A program made the position numbers and the translations under genes. Shown here in pieces: positions 1 through 6,812 of a stretch of 6,896 bases of DNA. The stretch comes from DAHVFY01 sp040388665. GTDB lineage: Bacteria; Chlamydiota; Chlamydiia; Chlamydiales; Rhabdochlamydiaceae. Every line of letters starts with the position of its first letter. Positions within the stretch are counted from its first letter, which is position 1. The notes under the pieces were generated by a model. The model saw only the letters and a list, made by a program, of their open reading frames with translations, did no database searches and was not told the DNA's origin. The DNA is taken from positions 1-6,896 of the forward strand of contig JAZKBL010000041.1 of assembly GCA_040388665.1 (NCBI GenBank), in the 5' to 3' direction.

Positions 1-93
1 AAATGCAATGAAGGATGGGAATCTAATTCTTTAAATGCAATGGTAGTTTGTCCTAAGTGCAAATGCGCTCTTCATAATCCTAACGTATCTTAG
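1..93 (+). CDS. C-terminal fragment of a zinc-ribbon-like protein (5' end outside window)
   Basis: The frame is open from the first base to a TAG at 91-93 and encodes the last 30 residues of a protein that starts upstream of the window. The fragment has a Lys-Cys near its start followed by a Gly-Trp, and about 16 residues later a CPKCKC motif. This spacing (cysteine, then Trp, then C-P-x-C) resembles the second half of a short zinc ribbon, in which paired cysteines hold one zinc ion. The first cysteine of the N-terminal knuckle would lie just outside the window. Function is unknown: small zinc ribbons can bind DNA or RNA or be purely structural. The next gene on the same strand is also cysteine-rich. 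Only the reading frame and cysteines are seen directly; the zinc-ribbon call is inference from a very short stretch. Confidence 0.5.
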   Translation, partial: KCNEGWESNSLNAMVVCPKCKCALHNPNVS

Positions 94-211
94 AGGGTGA
101 TTACCAAGGCCAAGAATACTTTTGCGATAACAAACCAACAAGGACTACCACGAACGATGTATAAACCTGATCCTTTAATTCATAATTATCAAACAAATAT
201 GGACTATTTTT

Positions 212-481
212 ATGCTCAATGAAATCAACAATCTGGTCTGTAGAGTATGTGGAAAGATTCAGAATGATCCACCATGGGGAGAGGATAGTCAGTGTCCAAC
301 TTATGATATATGCGATTGTTGTGGAACAGAATTTGGATATGGTGACTGCACAGTGAAAGCTATCCGAGCTTCAAGAGAGCGCTGGCTAACCAACGGGACT
401 AAATGGAAATATCCAAAAGAAAAACCTATTAATTGGTCTTTAGAAGAACAGATGAAAAACATTCCTGAAAAATATAAATGA
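212..481 (+). CDS. Small cysteine-rich protein with two C-x2-C-G knuckles (CPCC-like)
   Basis: This 89-residue soluble protein has no signal peptide or membrane segment. Two knuckles, C10-x2-C13-Gly and C34-x2-C37-Gly, are spaced as in a single zinc-binding site. Between them is an Asp-Pro-Pro-Trp-Gly-Glu-Asp stretch (19-25), and after them Phe-Gly-Tyr with an acidic residue (41-45). The second half is charged, with Trp residues near 58, 65 and 75, and ends in a Glu/Lys-rich tail. The layout recalls small bacterial cysteine-rich proteins of the CPCC type, some of which sit in toxin-immunity or other accessory loci; I recognise the pattern but cannot assign a function. The ATG at 212 is the only usual start codon in this frame after the upstream stop at 176-178. 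No clear Shine-Dalgarno precedes it, so translation may be weak or coupled to an overlapping short frame. It converges on pyrB, 120 bases away. Confidence 0.75.
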   Translation: MLNEINNLVCRVCGKIQNDPPWGEDSQCPTYDICDCCGTEFGYGDCTVKAIRASRERWLTNGTKWKYPKEKPINWSLEEQMKNIPEKYK

Positions 482-601
482 ATTGTAGAGCATGGGATAA
501 ATTTACTGGCATTCTAACAGAAGGTCTTTGGCTTTAATTTTTATGTGCAGCGCGGCTTTCGATGTCTTTACTACAGGTTCTTACTGTTATTCAGCATGTG
601 T

Positions 602-1483
602 CTAATTTAGAAGAGCTGTAAGCAGGGCTTGGCGGACGGGAAGGGCGTTTGCTGCTTGCTCGAAGTAGTGGGCGTGGGGGGTGCTGTCGACGCAGGTGGC
701 AATTTCTTGGAGGCGGGGCAGTGGGTGCAAAATTTTTAGGTTGGGTTGTGCGGTATGGAGCATGTCTGCTCTTAGGATGAAGGGGTTTTTGTGATTCTCT
801 TCGTAGCGCTCTTTTTGTAAGCGCGTCATGTAGAGAATATCAATATTGGGCAGCACTTCCTCAAGGCTTCTATGGAAGGAGAACTTTACGCTGTTTTTGC
901 GCAGCTTCAACAGGATTTGTTCGGGAAGGGAGAGCTTTTCTGTACAAATGAAGGAAAGGCGGATGTTGAAAAGAGCGCATGCTTGGATGAGTGAGTGCGC
1001 TGTGCGCGCATATTTTAAGTCGCCGGTCACTGCAATATGGAGGCCATCGAGTTTTTTTTGTGTTTCTTGGATTGTAAAAAGATCAAGAAGTGTTTGAGAG
1101 GGATGTTCATGCCCGCCATCGCCAGCATTAATCACAGGTTTATCAGATATTTCGGCAGCAAGACGCGCTGCTCCCTCATTTTTGTGACGAAGGATAATCA
1201 CATCAGCATAAGCGCTTATCATGCGGAGCGTATCAGATAGAGTTTCCCCTTTTTTTATCGAAGTTGAAGCTTCTTCTGAGAAGCCGATCACATGACCGCC
1301 GAGTCGTAACATCGCTGTTTCAAAAGAAAGACGCGTGCGCGTTGAGGGCTCAAAAAAACAACTAGCAAGGATTCTTCCTTTCAAAAGATTTTGTTGGGGC
1401 GTTTGTTTGAAAGTACGTGCACTTTTTAAGATCTCTTCGATGGCTTCTTTAGATAGATCTGAAATGGATATGAGTGATTTCAT
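602..1483 (-). CDS. pyrB: Aspartate carbamoyltransferase catalytic chain
   Basis: Transfers the carbamoyl group of carbamoyl phosphate to L-aspartate, giving N-carbamoyl-aspartate, the committed step of pyrimidine synthesis in the cytoplasm. The 293-residue product is slightly shorter than the E. coli chain (about 310). The carbamoyl phosphate domain carries S-T-R-T-R at 47-51, Lys78 in the 80s loop, Arg99-His100 and H-P-S-Q at 127-130. The aspartate domain carries Lys157-Tyr-Ala-Arg160-Thr161, M-T-R-L-Q-K-E-R at 219-226 and H-P-L-P-R at 253-257. All key ligands known for the family are present, so it should be active. The sequence is closer to the E. coli catalytic chain, which pairs with PyrI, than to the CAD or Bacillus type, yet no pyrI follows. 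The ATG overlaps the stop of the glycosyltransferase gene by 4 nt (ATGA), with GGGGA seven bases before it. It is the last gene of the operon. Its final ~120 bases are unusually GC-rich. Confidence 0.97.
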   Translation of the reverse strand: MKSLISISDLSKEAIEEILKSARTFKQTPQQNLLKGRILASCFFEPSTRTRLSFETAMLRLGGHVIGFSEEASTSIKKGETLSDTLRMISAYADVIILRHKNEGAARLAAEISDKPVINAGDGGHEHPSQTLLDLFTIQETQKKLDGLHIAVTGDLKYARTAHSLIQACALFNIRLSFICTEKLSLPEQILLKLRKNSVKFSFHRSLEEVLPNIDILYMTRLQKERYEENHKNPFILRADMLHTAQPNLKILHPLPRLQEIATCVDSTPHAHYFEQAANALPVRQALLTALLN

Positions 1484-2544
1484 TGTGTCTTCCCCAGTTT
1501 TAAGAGAGCTTCTTTAAACACTTGATCTGGGCCTATTTGCAAAAGACAGAAAGGATCCCTGCATTTTTTGCGTAGACAAGGTGTACAAGAAGGGGGTTTT
1601 GAGATGACCGTCACGCGCGGCGCAAGATAGGGTCCGCAGAGTTTGGGGCTTGTTGGACAAAATAATGCGACAGTTGGTGTGTTCATGGCATAAGCAATGT
1701 GCATGGGACCTGTATCATTAGTGATGAAAAGATGGAGCTTATGAAGAAGTGCTGCAAAGGGGCGTATGGGAAGTTCTCCTGCAAGGGGAATCGCACCCGG
1801 AATTTCTTTTGCAATTCGCTCTACAAGAGCGCGTTCATCGCTACTTCCTGTGACAAAAATCTGACAACCAACCGTGTCTACAAGACGTTTCCCTAAAGTG
1901 ATGAAGTGTTCGGCTGGCCACTGTTTGAATTGATCTTTAGCCCCAGGATGCAGTCCAATCATGGGTAAATAAGAGGGTATGCTGTTTTTTTCTAAAAACT
2001 CTCTTGCGATCTCTTTATCTTCAGAAGTTAAAAAGATCTCAAGGAAAGGTTTATCTGCGGGGACATTGACGATGTTAAGGCGTCTTGCAATTTCATGGGT
2101 TTGTTCTTTTTTCAAAGGATGTGTGAGGATGAAATCAAGCCCCTTATTGATCCCTTCTGTTCCAACGATTTTTTTAGCTCCAAGTAAGAAACAAAAAGGC
2201 AGAACAAAACGTTGAGATGTATGGAAGATAAAAATTGTTCCAAATCGCTTTTTCTTGAGTTTGTAGTAGAGTGAAAAAAATGAAAGAAAACTTGAATTTT
2301 TGAGAGTAAAGAGTTCATTCAAGTGGGGATTATTTTTAAAAACTTGGGCACCAATTGGGCTTGTAAGCACTCCAATATAAGAGTGGGGATGTGCTTCTTT
2401 AAGGGCCCTTAAAGCAGGCGTTCCCCATAAAGAATCTCCAAGTCCTGTCGTAGATACAATGAGAAAAGAGGGTGTGTCAGATGGTTTTTGCCACAGTTTT
2501 ACAAAAGAGATGAGCCATTTAATGATCAGGTTTTTCATATTCAT
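1480..2544 (-). CDS. Glycosyltransferase family 9 (heptosyltransferase-like)
   Basis: Predicted ADP-heptose:lipopolysaccharide heptosyltransferase-type enzyme (GT9, GT-B fold), peripheral on the cytoplasmic face of the inner membrane, where it would extend the LPS or LOS core. From the chosen start it is 354 residues, normal for the family. Seen in order: a hydrophobic/basic N-terminus (3-18); T-G-L-G-D-S-L-W-G at 33-41 with Asp37 in the place of the likely catalytic acid; G-L-H-P-G-A at 197-202 followed by K-Q-W-P at 207-210; and the hallmark N-D-T-G-P-M-H-I-A at 276-284. Cys320, 323, 328 and 333 form a C-x2-C-x4-C-x4-C cluster seen near the C-terminus of many GT9 enzymes. The frame opens at 2568, but the ATG at 2544 is preferred because it overlaps the carB stop by 4 nt and has a good GGAG before it; ATG 2538 is a weaker alternative. 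The sugar and acceptor cannot be read from the sequence. Its place between carB and pyrB is odd. Confidence 0.9.
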   Translation of the reverse strand: MNMKNLIIKWLISFVKLWQKPSDTPSFLIVSTTGLGDSLWGTPALRALKEAHPHSYIGVLTSPIGAQVFKNNPHLNELFTLKNSSFLSFFSLYYKLKKKRFGTIFIFHTSQRFVLPFCFLLGAKKIVGTEGINKGLDFILTHPLKKEQTHEIARRLNIVNVPADKPFLEIFLTSEDKEIAREFLEKNSIPSYLPMIGLHPGAKDQFKQWPAEHFITLGKRLVDTVGCQIFVTGSSDERALVERIAKEIPGAIPLAGELPIRPFAALLHKLHLFITNDTGPMHIAYAMNTPTVALFCPTSPKLCGPYLAPRVTVISKPPSCTPCLRKKCRDPFCLLQIGPDQVFKEALLKLGKTQ

Positions 2545-5500
2545 GATTTCTCCACAAATTCGCGCCACGATTTCACTGCAATCTTACTATGATCGATTTC
2601 GCTTAAACAACGGAGAAAAACCGATGCTGTTTGAACGTTTGTAATGAGGGGAATATGATGATCAATCGATAATCGTCTGATAGTAAAACCATCGGTTCTT
2701 TGAGTGGAGCTAGAGCCTTGCGGAATATTGATAATAAGATCGACTTCTCGACTAGAAATCAGCGTTGTGATGTTGGGTTCTACAAGATCGCTTGCTTTAA
2801 AGATGCAGATGGAAGCAACGCCAGAGTTGGCAAGGAAGGTATGGGTTTTTTCTGTAGCAAAAATATCCCACCCTTGTTTTTCTAACGATTGTAAAAAGGG
2901 GGAAAGTTTGATTTTGTTATCTTCTCCTCCAATGCTTACAAGAATCCGTTTTTGCTCGATCACTTGATCAGTCGCAAGCCAAGAAGAGAAAAACGCTTCA
3001 AAAAAACTATTCCCAAGGCAAGCAACTTCTCCGGTAGAGGCCATTTCAACGTGGGCAACGGGATTTGCGCCTTTTAATCTGTTATAAGAAAATTGAGGCG
3101 TTTTCACACCCACATAATCAAGTTCAAGGGTGATGTAATGAGACGGCGCGTACTTGTTAACGAGGATTGATGTGGCGATATCGATGAAATTGTGGCCCGT
3201 TACTTTTGAAACAAAGGGAAAGGATCTTGATGCGCGTACGTTGCATTCAATGACTTTAATCGCGTTGTCTTTTGCGATGAATTGTAGGTTAAATGGGCCT
3301 GTGATGTTGAGCGCTTTTACAATTTGTCTTGTGATGTATTTTGTTTGCCGGATGGTTTCGAGATAAAGGCGTTGAGGGGGAAGGACAATGGTCGCGTCTC
3401 CTGAATGGACTCCTGCATTTTCAATATGTTCAGAGATCGCTTCAATGATGATGGTTCCAGCGCTTGCAACGCCATCCACCTCAAGCTCTTTCGCGTCAGT
3501 AATGAATTGAGAGAGAACAGTTGGGTGTTCGGGAGAGACTAAAGAGGCCTTTTGCAGGTAGTCTTCAAGTTCTTTTTCCGTGTAGATCACATTCATCGCA
3601 GATCCTGACAGAACATAAGAGGGGCGGACAAGGAGCGGATAGCCAACAGTTTTTCCAAATTCTTTTGCGCTTGCAAGAGATGTTACAGATTGCCAGGTAG
3701 GTTGGTCAATATGGAGAGCTTGTAAAAGAGAAGAGAATTTCTCTCTGTTTTCTGCGTTGTCGATGTTTTCTGGTGTTGTGCCTAAAATTTTGTAACCGGC
3801 AGTTGCAAGAGGAAGTGCGAGGTTATTTGCGATTTGTCCACCGACAGAAACAATAATCCCTGCAGTAGTCTCAAAAGCTGCAATGTCTGCAACGCGCTCA
3901 AGTGTGAGTTCTTCAAAGTAGAGTCTTTCAGATTCATCGTAATCGGTTGAAACTGTTTCTGGATTGGAGTTGATCATGATGGGCTTTTGACCAAGTTTGC
4001 GCAGTGTCCGCGTCGTGTTAACAGCGCACCAGTCAAATTCTACAGAAGAACCAATCGCGTAAGGGCCTGAGCCTAAGACAACGATAGGAGGTGTGCTAGA
4101 AGGTTCAAGGTCATGCGCGTCCGCATGGTAGGTGAGATACAGGTATGAAGTTTTAGCTTCAAATTCTCCAGCAAGAGTATCGATCTGTTTGACATACGGT
4201 AGAACATGAAGATGGTGGCGCATTTCTCGCATTTCTTGTTCTGATAGACCCTTCAGATTCCCCAGCGTTTTATCGGAAAATCCGGCGCGTTTTGCTTCTC
4301 TGATAAGATTTGCGGAGATCTCGCACGCTTTAATTTTGTTTTCAAGAAGACAAATCGCATAAATATGGTTTAAAAACCAAAGATCGATTTGAGAAAGAGC
4401 ATGCGCTTTTTCAACGCTTCCACCGCTTTTGAAGAATGCGTAGAGGGCAAAAAGCCGCCTGTCTGTTGCATGCATGATTTCATGCTCAACATCAGCAATA
4501 GACGCCGGATAATCTGTGATTCCTCTAGACCCGATATTGAGCATGCGCACAGCTTTTTGCAGCGCTTCAGGAAAAGATCTGCCGATGGCCATCACTTCGC
4601 CAACGCTTTTCATCTCAGTTCCGATGATCCGTTCTGCAGAGCGGAATTTGTGGATGTCCCAGCGAGGAATTTTGACGACAATATAATCAAGAGCTGGTTC
4701 AAAAAAAGCGCAGGTTTTTTGAGTAACGCTGTTTTTAATGTGTGCTAAAGAGGCGCCAAGAGAGAGTTTTGTTGCGACAAATGCAAGAGGATAGCCTGTA
4801 GCTTTGGAAGCTAGAGCTGACGATCTAGAAAGCCTGGCATTCATCTCAATGACTCTATAATCGCCCGTTTTTGGATCTAAAGCATATTGAATATTGCACT
4901 CGCCAATAATATTAAAATGACGCGCAGCTTTTATGGCAATGCTGCGTAGCATGTGGTATTCTGTATTGTTAAGCGTCTGAGAGGGAGCGACGACAATGCT
5001 CTCACCAGTATGAATGCCCATAGGATCGAAATTTTCCATCGTGCATACTGTGACAGCATTATCATAGCAGTCACGCACGATCTCATATTCGATTTCTTTC
5101 CAGCCAAAGAGGTACTCTTCAATGAGAATTTGAGGCGAACCTCCAAGAGATTCTCGGGCTCTTATTTTTAACTCTTCTGCATTGTTAATTTTTCCTGATC
5201 CAAGGCCTCCTAAAGAAAATCCTGAGCGCATCATCACTGGGTATCCAATTTTTTCAGCAGCGTTCAGAGCCTCTTCTATAGTTATTGCACAAAAGCTTTT
5301 CGGTGTTTTTATCCCGATAGAGGAGAGGTTTTGTTTGAATAAATCTCGATCCTCCGTTAAACGGATCGACTCTACAGATGTTCCAAGAACGGTTACATCA
5401 TATCTTTCTAATACACCTTTACTGTCTAGCTCGAGGCCTAAATTCAATGCTGTTTGCCCTCCAAAACCTAAAAGAATCCCATCGGGACGCTCTTTTTCAA

Positions 5501-5720
5501 TAATGCTTGTGACAACAGATAGGCTTAAAGGTTGTAAATAAACTTCATCTGCCATCGTCGCATCGGTTTGAACTGTTGCGATGTTGGGATTAATTAAAAT
5601 AGAGGTGATCCCTTCTTCTTTGAGCGCTTTGATCGCTTGCGATCCTGAATAATCAAATTCGCCTGCCTGACCAATCTTCAAGCCTCCAGAGCCTAAAATG
5701 AGGATTTTTTTTCCTTTCAT
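2541..5720 (-). CDS. carB: Carbamoyl phosphate synthase large subunit (CAD-like type)
   Basis: Makes carbamoyl phosphate from bicarbonate, two ATP and ammonia passed from CarA. The 1059-residue length is normal (E. coli 1073) and all domains are present: N-terminal ATP-grasp carboxyphosphate half (about 1-400), oligomerisation linker (about 400-540), second ATP-grasp carbamoyl phosphate half (about 545-920), and an MGS-like allosteric domain (about 922-1059). Visible landmarks are L-G-S-G-G-L-K-I-G-Q-A at 9-19, Arg125, Arg165, E-M-N-A-R-L-S-R-S at 292-300, L-G-S-G-P-Y-A-I-G at 549-557, R-P-S-Y-V-L-S-G at 699-706 and E-C-N-V-R-A-S-R-S at 825-833. The allosteric domain keeps threonines at 956 and 959 and Lys975, matching the UMP/IMP site of the E. 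coli enzyme, so nucleotide control is plausible. Several stretches (G-G-L-G-S-G at 171-176, G-E-C-N at 273-276, N-A-R-L) follow the eukaryotic CAD form rather than E. coli. The ATG overlaps the carA stop by 4 nt; a weak GAG lies about 12 bases before it. Confidence 0.97.
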   Translation of the reverse strand: MKGKKILILGSGGLKIGQAGEFDYSGSQAIKALKEEGITSILINPNIATVQTDATMADEVYLQPLSLSVVTSIIEKERPDGILLGFGGQTALNLGLELDSKGVLERYDVTVLGTSVESIRLTEDRDLFKQNLSSIGIKTPKSFCAITIEEALNAAEKIGYPVMMRSGFSLGGLGSGKINNAEELKIRARESLGGSPQILIEEYLFGWKEIEYEIVRDCYDNAVTVCTMENFDPMGIHTGESIVVAPSQTLNNTEYHMLRSIAIKAARHFNIIGECNIQYALDPKTGDYRVIEMNARLSRSSALASKATGYPLAFVATKLSLGASLAHIKNSVTQKTCAFFEPALDYIVVKIPRWDIHKFRSAERIIGTEMKSVGEVMAIGRSFPEALQKAVRMLNIGSRGITDYPASIADVEHEIMHATDRRLFALYAFFKSGGSVEKAHALSQIDLWFLNHIYAICLLENKIKACEISANLIREAKRAGFSDKTLGNLKGLSEQEMREMRHHLHVLPYVKQIDTLAGEFEAKTSYLYLTYHADAHDLEPSSTPPIVVLGSGPYAIGSSVEFDWCAVNTTRTLRKLGQKPIMINSNPETVSTDYDESERLYFEELTLERVADIAAFETTAGIIVSVGGQIANNLALPLATAGYKILGTTPENIDNAENREKFSSLLQALHIDQPTWQSVTSLASAKEFGKTVGYPLLVRPSYVLSGSAMNVIYTEKELEDYLQKASLVSPEHPTVLSQFITDAKELEVDGVASAGTIIIEAISEHIENAGVHSGDATIVLPPQRLYLETIRQTKYITRQIVKALNITGPFNLQFIAKDNAIKVIECNVRASRSFPFVSKVTGHNFIDIATSILVNKYAPSHYITLELDYVGVKTPQFSYNRLKGANPVAHVEMASTGEVACLGNSFFEAFFSSWLATDQVIEQKRILVSIGGEDNKIKLSPFLQSLEKQGWDIFATEKTHTFLANSGVASICIFKASDLVEPNITTLISSREVDLIINIPQGSSSTQRTDGFTIRRLSIDHHIPLITNVQTASVFLRCLSEIDHSKIAVKSWREFVEKS
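2549..2554 (-). promoter_or_regulatory. Ribosome binding site deciding the glycosyltransferase start
   Basis: On the minus strand TGGAGA lies inside the 3' end of carB. The GGAG core at 2553-2550 is five bases before the ATG at 2544. This is the clearest Shine-Dalgarno in the operon. It supports that ATG over the upstream one at 2568, which would give a 28-nt overlap instead of the 4-nt overlap found at the other two junctions. Confidence 0.6.
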
Positions 5721-6772
5721 TGATTGATCATCTCATAAAATTTATCAAATAACCAGGATGTGTCAGTAGGGCCAGGAGCCGCTTCAGGATGAAATTGTAC
5801 GGCAAAAAAGGGCAAAAAGAGATGTTCGATTCCCTCAACGGAGTTATCATTTAAGTTACGGAAAGACACTTTCCATCCTTCTGGAAGACTTGTTGCATCA
5901 ACAGCATAGCCGTGGTTTTGCGAGGTAAGAAAACAGCGTTCTGAAGTGGTCTCTACACAAGGTTGATTTTGGCCTCGATGTCCGTACAGAAGTTTATAGG
6001 TGCTAGCGCCGATTGCAAGAGAGAGGATTTGCGCTCCAAGACAAATGCCGAAGACAGGTTTTTTTTTCTCAAGTGCTTTTTTTAGAATTTCTATCGTTGC
6101 TTGGCACTCAGCAGGGTTTCCTGGACCATTTGATAAAAAGACTCCGTCAAAATTTTCTTCTGAATAATCATAATCCCAGGGAACACGTTTGATCGTTATC
6201 GGAAATTTTTGCAAGCAGCGGATGATATTTTCTTTCATGCCACAGTCGACGGCGATGATTGTTTTCTCTCCACTTCCGATCTGAAGAGGCTCTTTTATGC
6301 TGACTTCTTTAACAAGAGAACATTCATGGTAGTTTGTAAAAACATTCACGGGCAATTCCGCATGAGTGATCGCGCCAAGAGTCACACCATTAGAACGTAG
6401 CCGCCTTGTCAGAGTGCGTGTGTCAACCTGTGTAATCAGCGGAACATTTTGAGAGCGTAGAAAATCAAGTAGAGACATTTCCGCTTCATGGTGACTAAAA
6501 AAGGGGCTGATCTCATTCATAACAACACCCCGTGCATGAACTTTCAATGATTCCCAGAGTTCTTTTTTGGGAACGCCGTAGTTGCCAATGAGAGGATAGG
6601 TGAATACAAGAATTTGTCCAGCAAAAGAGGGGTCCGTTAAAGACTCGACATAACCTGTCATGCCTGTTGTAAAGACCACTTCTCCACAGAAAATATCCTT
6701 CTGCCAATCCGGCGAAAGACCGGTGTACACTTCATCATTTTGTAGGACAAGCCTAGAAGGTAGCCATTCCAT
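5717..6772 (-). CDS. carA: Carbamoyl phosphate synthase small subunit (glutaminase)
   Basis: Hydrolyses glutamine and feeds ammonia through a tunnel to CarB. The product is 351 residues, a little shorter than E. coli CarA (382). The N-terminal CPSase small-chain domain (about 4-135) has T-T-G-M-T-G-Y at 35-41, Y-P-L-I-G-N-Y-G at 59-66 and Q-V-D-T-R at 115-119. The class I glutamine amidotransferase domain (about 171-348) has the catalytic triad in place: Cys244 in G-I-C-L-G, His328 and Glu330 in F-H-P-E. Also visible are S-N-G-P-G-N-P at 214-220 and T-S-Q-N-H-G at 283-288. A-V-D-C-G at 174-178, R-C-F-L-T-S-Q at 279-285 and P-F-F-A-V-Q-F at 321-327 look more like the glutaminase part of eukaryotic CAD than like E. 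coli CarA. It is the first gene of the operon. The ATG at 6772 is the only usual start after an in-frame upstream stop, and it lacks a good Shine-Dalgarno. Confidence 0.97.
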   Translation of the reverse strand: MEWLPSRLVLQNDEVYTGLSPDWQKDIFCGEVVFTTGMTGYVESLTDPSFAGQILVFTYPLIGNYGVPKKELWESLKVHARGVVMNEISPFFSHHEAEMSLLDFLRSQNVPLITQVDTRTLTRRLRSNGVTLGAITHAELPVNVFTNYHECSLVKEVSIKEPLQIGSGEKTIIAVDCGMKENIIRCLQKFPITIKRVPWDYDYSEENFDGVFLSNGPGNPAECQATIEILKKALEKKKPVFGICLGAQILSLAIGASTYKLLYGHRGQNQPCVETTSERCFLTSQNHGYAVDATSLPEGWKVSFRNLNDNSVEGIEHLFLPFFAVQFHPEAAPGPTDTSWLFDKFYEMINQ

Positions 6773-6784
6773 AGATTTTGAGCC

Positions 6785-6812
6785 ATCATAACAGAACCTT
6801 TGTAAAAAACAA
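6785..6812 (-). promoter_or_regulatory. Weak candidate promoter for the operon (extended -10)
   Basis: On the minus strand TATGAT at 6790-6785 matches five of six bases of the -10 consensus and is preceded by TG-T, giving an extended -10. A poor -35 (TTGTTT at 6812-6807) lies 16 bases upstream. Transcription would start near 6778, leaving only about six bases before the carA ATG. An almost leaderless mRNA would fit the missing Shine-Dalgarno of carA, but AT-rich DNA produces such matches by chance and the true promoter may lie beyond the window. Confidence 0.22.

Larger units (their letters stand above)
602..6772 (-). other. Four-gene operon carA-carB-GT9-pyrB
   Basis: All four genes run on the minus strand and each junction is an ATGA overlap of 4 nt (5717-5720, 2541-2544 and 1480-1483). 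Such overlaps mean one transcript and usually translational coupling by stop-start re-initiation. I see no gap long enough for an internal promoter outside coding sequence. Transcription should begin within or upstream of 6773-6896. No clear hairpin with a T-run follows pyrB within 482-601, so the end of the transcript is undefined; it may read into the opposite strand of the small cysteine-rich gene. Confidence 0.88.

Noticed and set aside
160..165. TATAAA as a -10 box for the cysteine-rich gene
   Set aside because: The hexamer is good, but no acceptable -35 lies 15-19 bases upstream, and AT-rich DNA gives such matches often.
482..601. Terminator between the convergent genes
   Set aside because: I looked for a GC-rich stem followed by a T-run on both strands. 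Only a three-base AGC/GCT stem near 548-558 was found, too weak to call.
2545..2568. Upstream ATG at 2568 as start of the glycosyltransferase
   Set aside because: It gives a 28-nt overlap with carB and adds eight residues that do not look like a GT9 N-terminus. The ATG at 2544 has GGAG at the right distance and the same ATGA overlap as the other junctions.
4389..4748. 119-codon plus-strand open frame inside carB
   Set aside because: It lies antisense to a strongly conserved part of carB, has no family-like motifs, and is explained by the codon pattern of the real gene. The same holds for the 119-codon plus-strand frame at 5182-5541.
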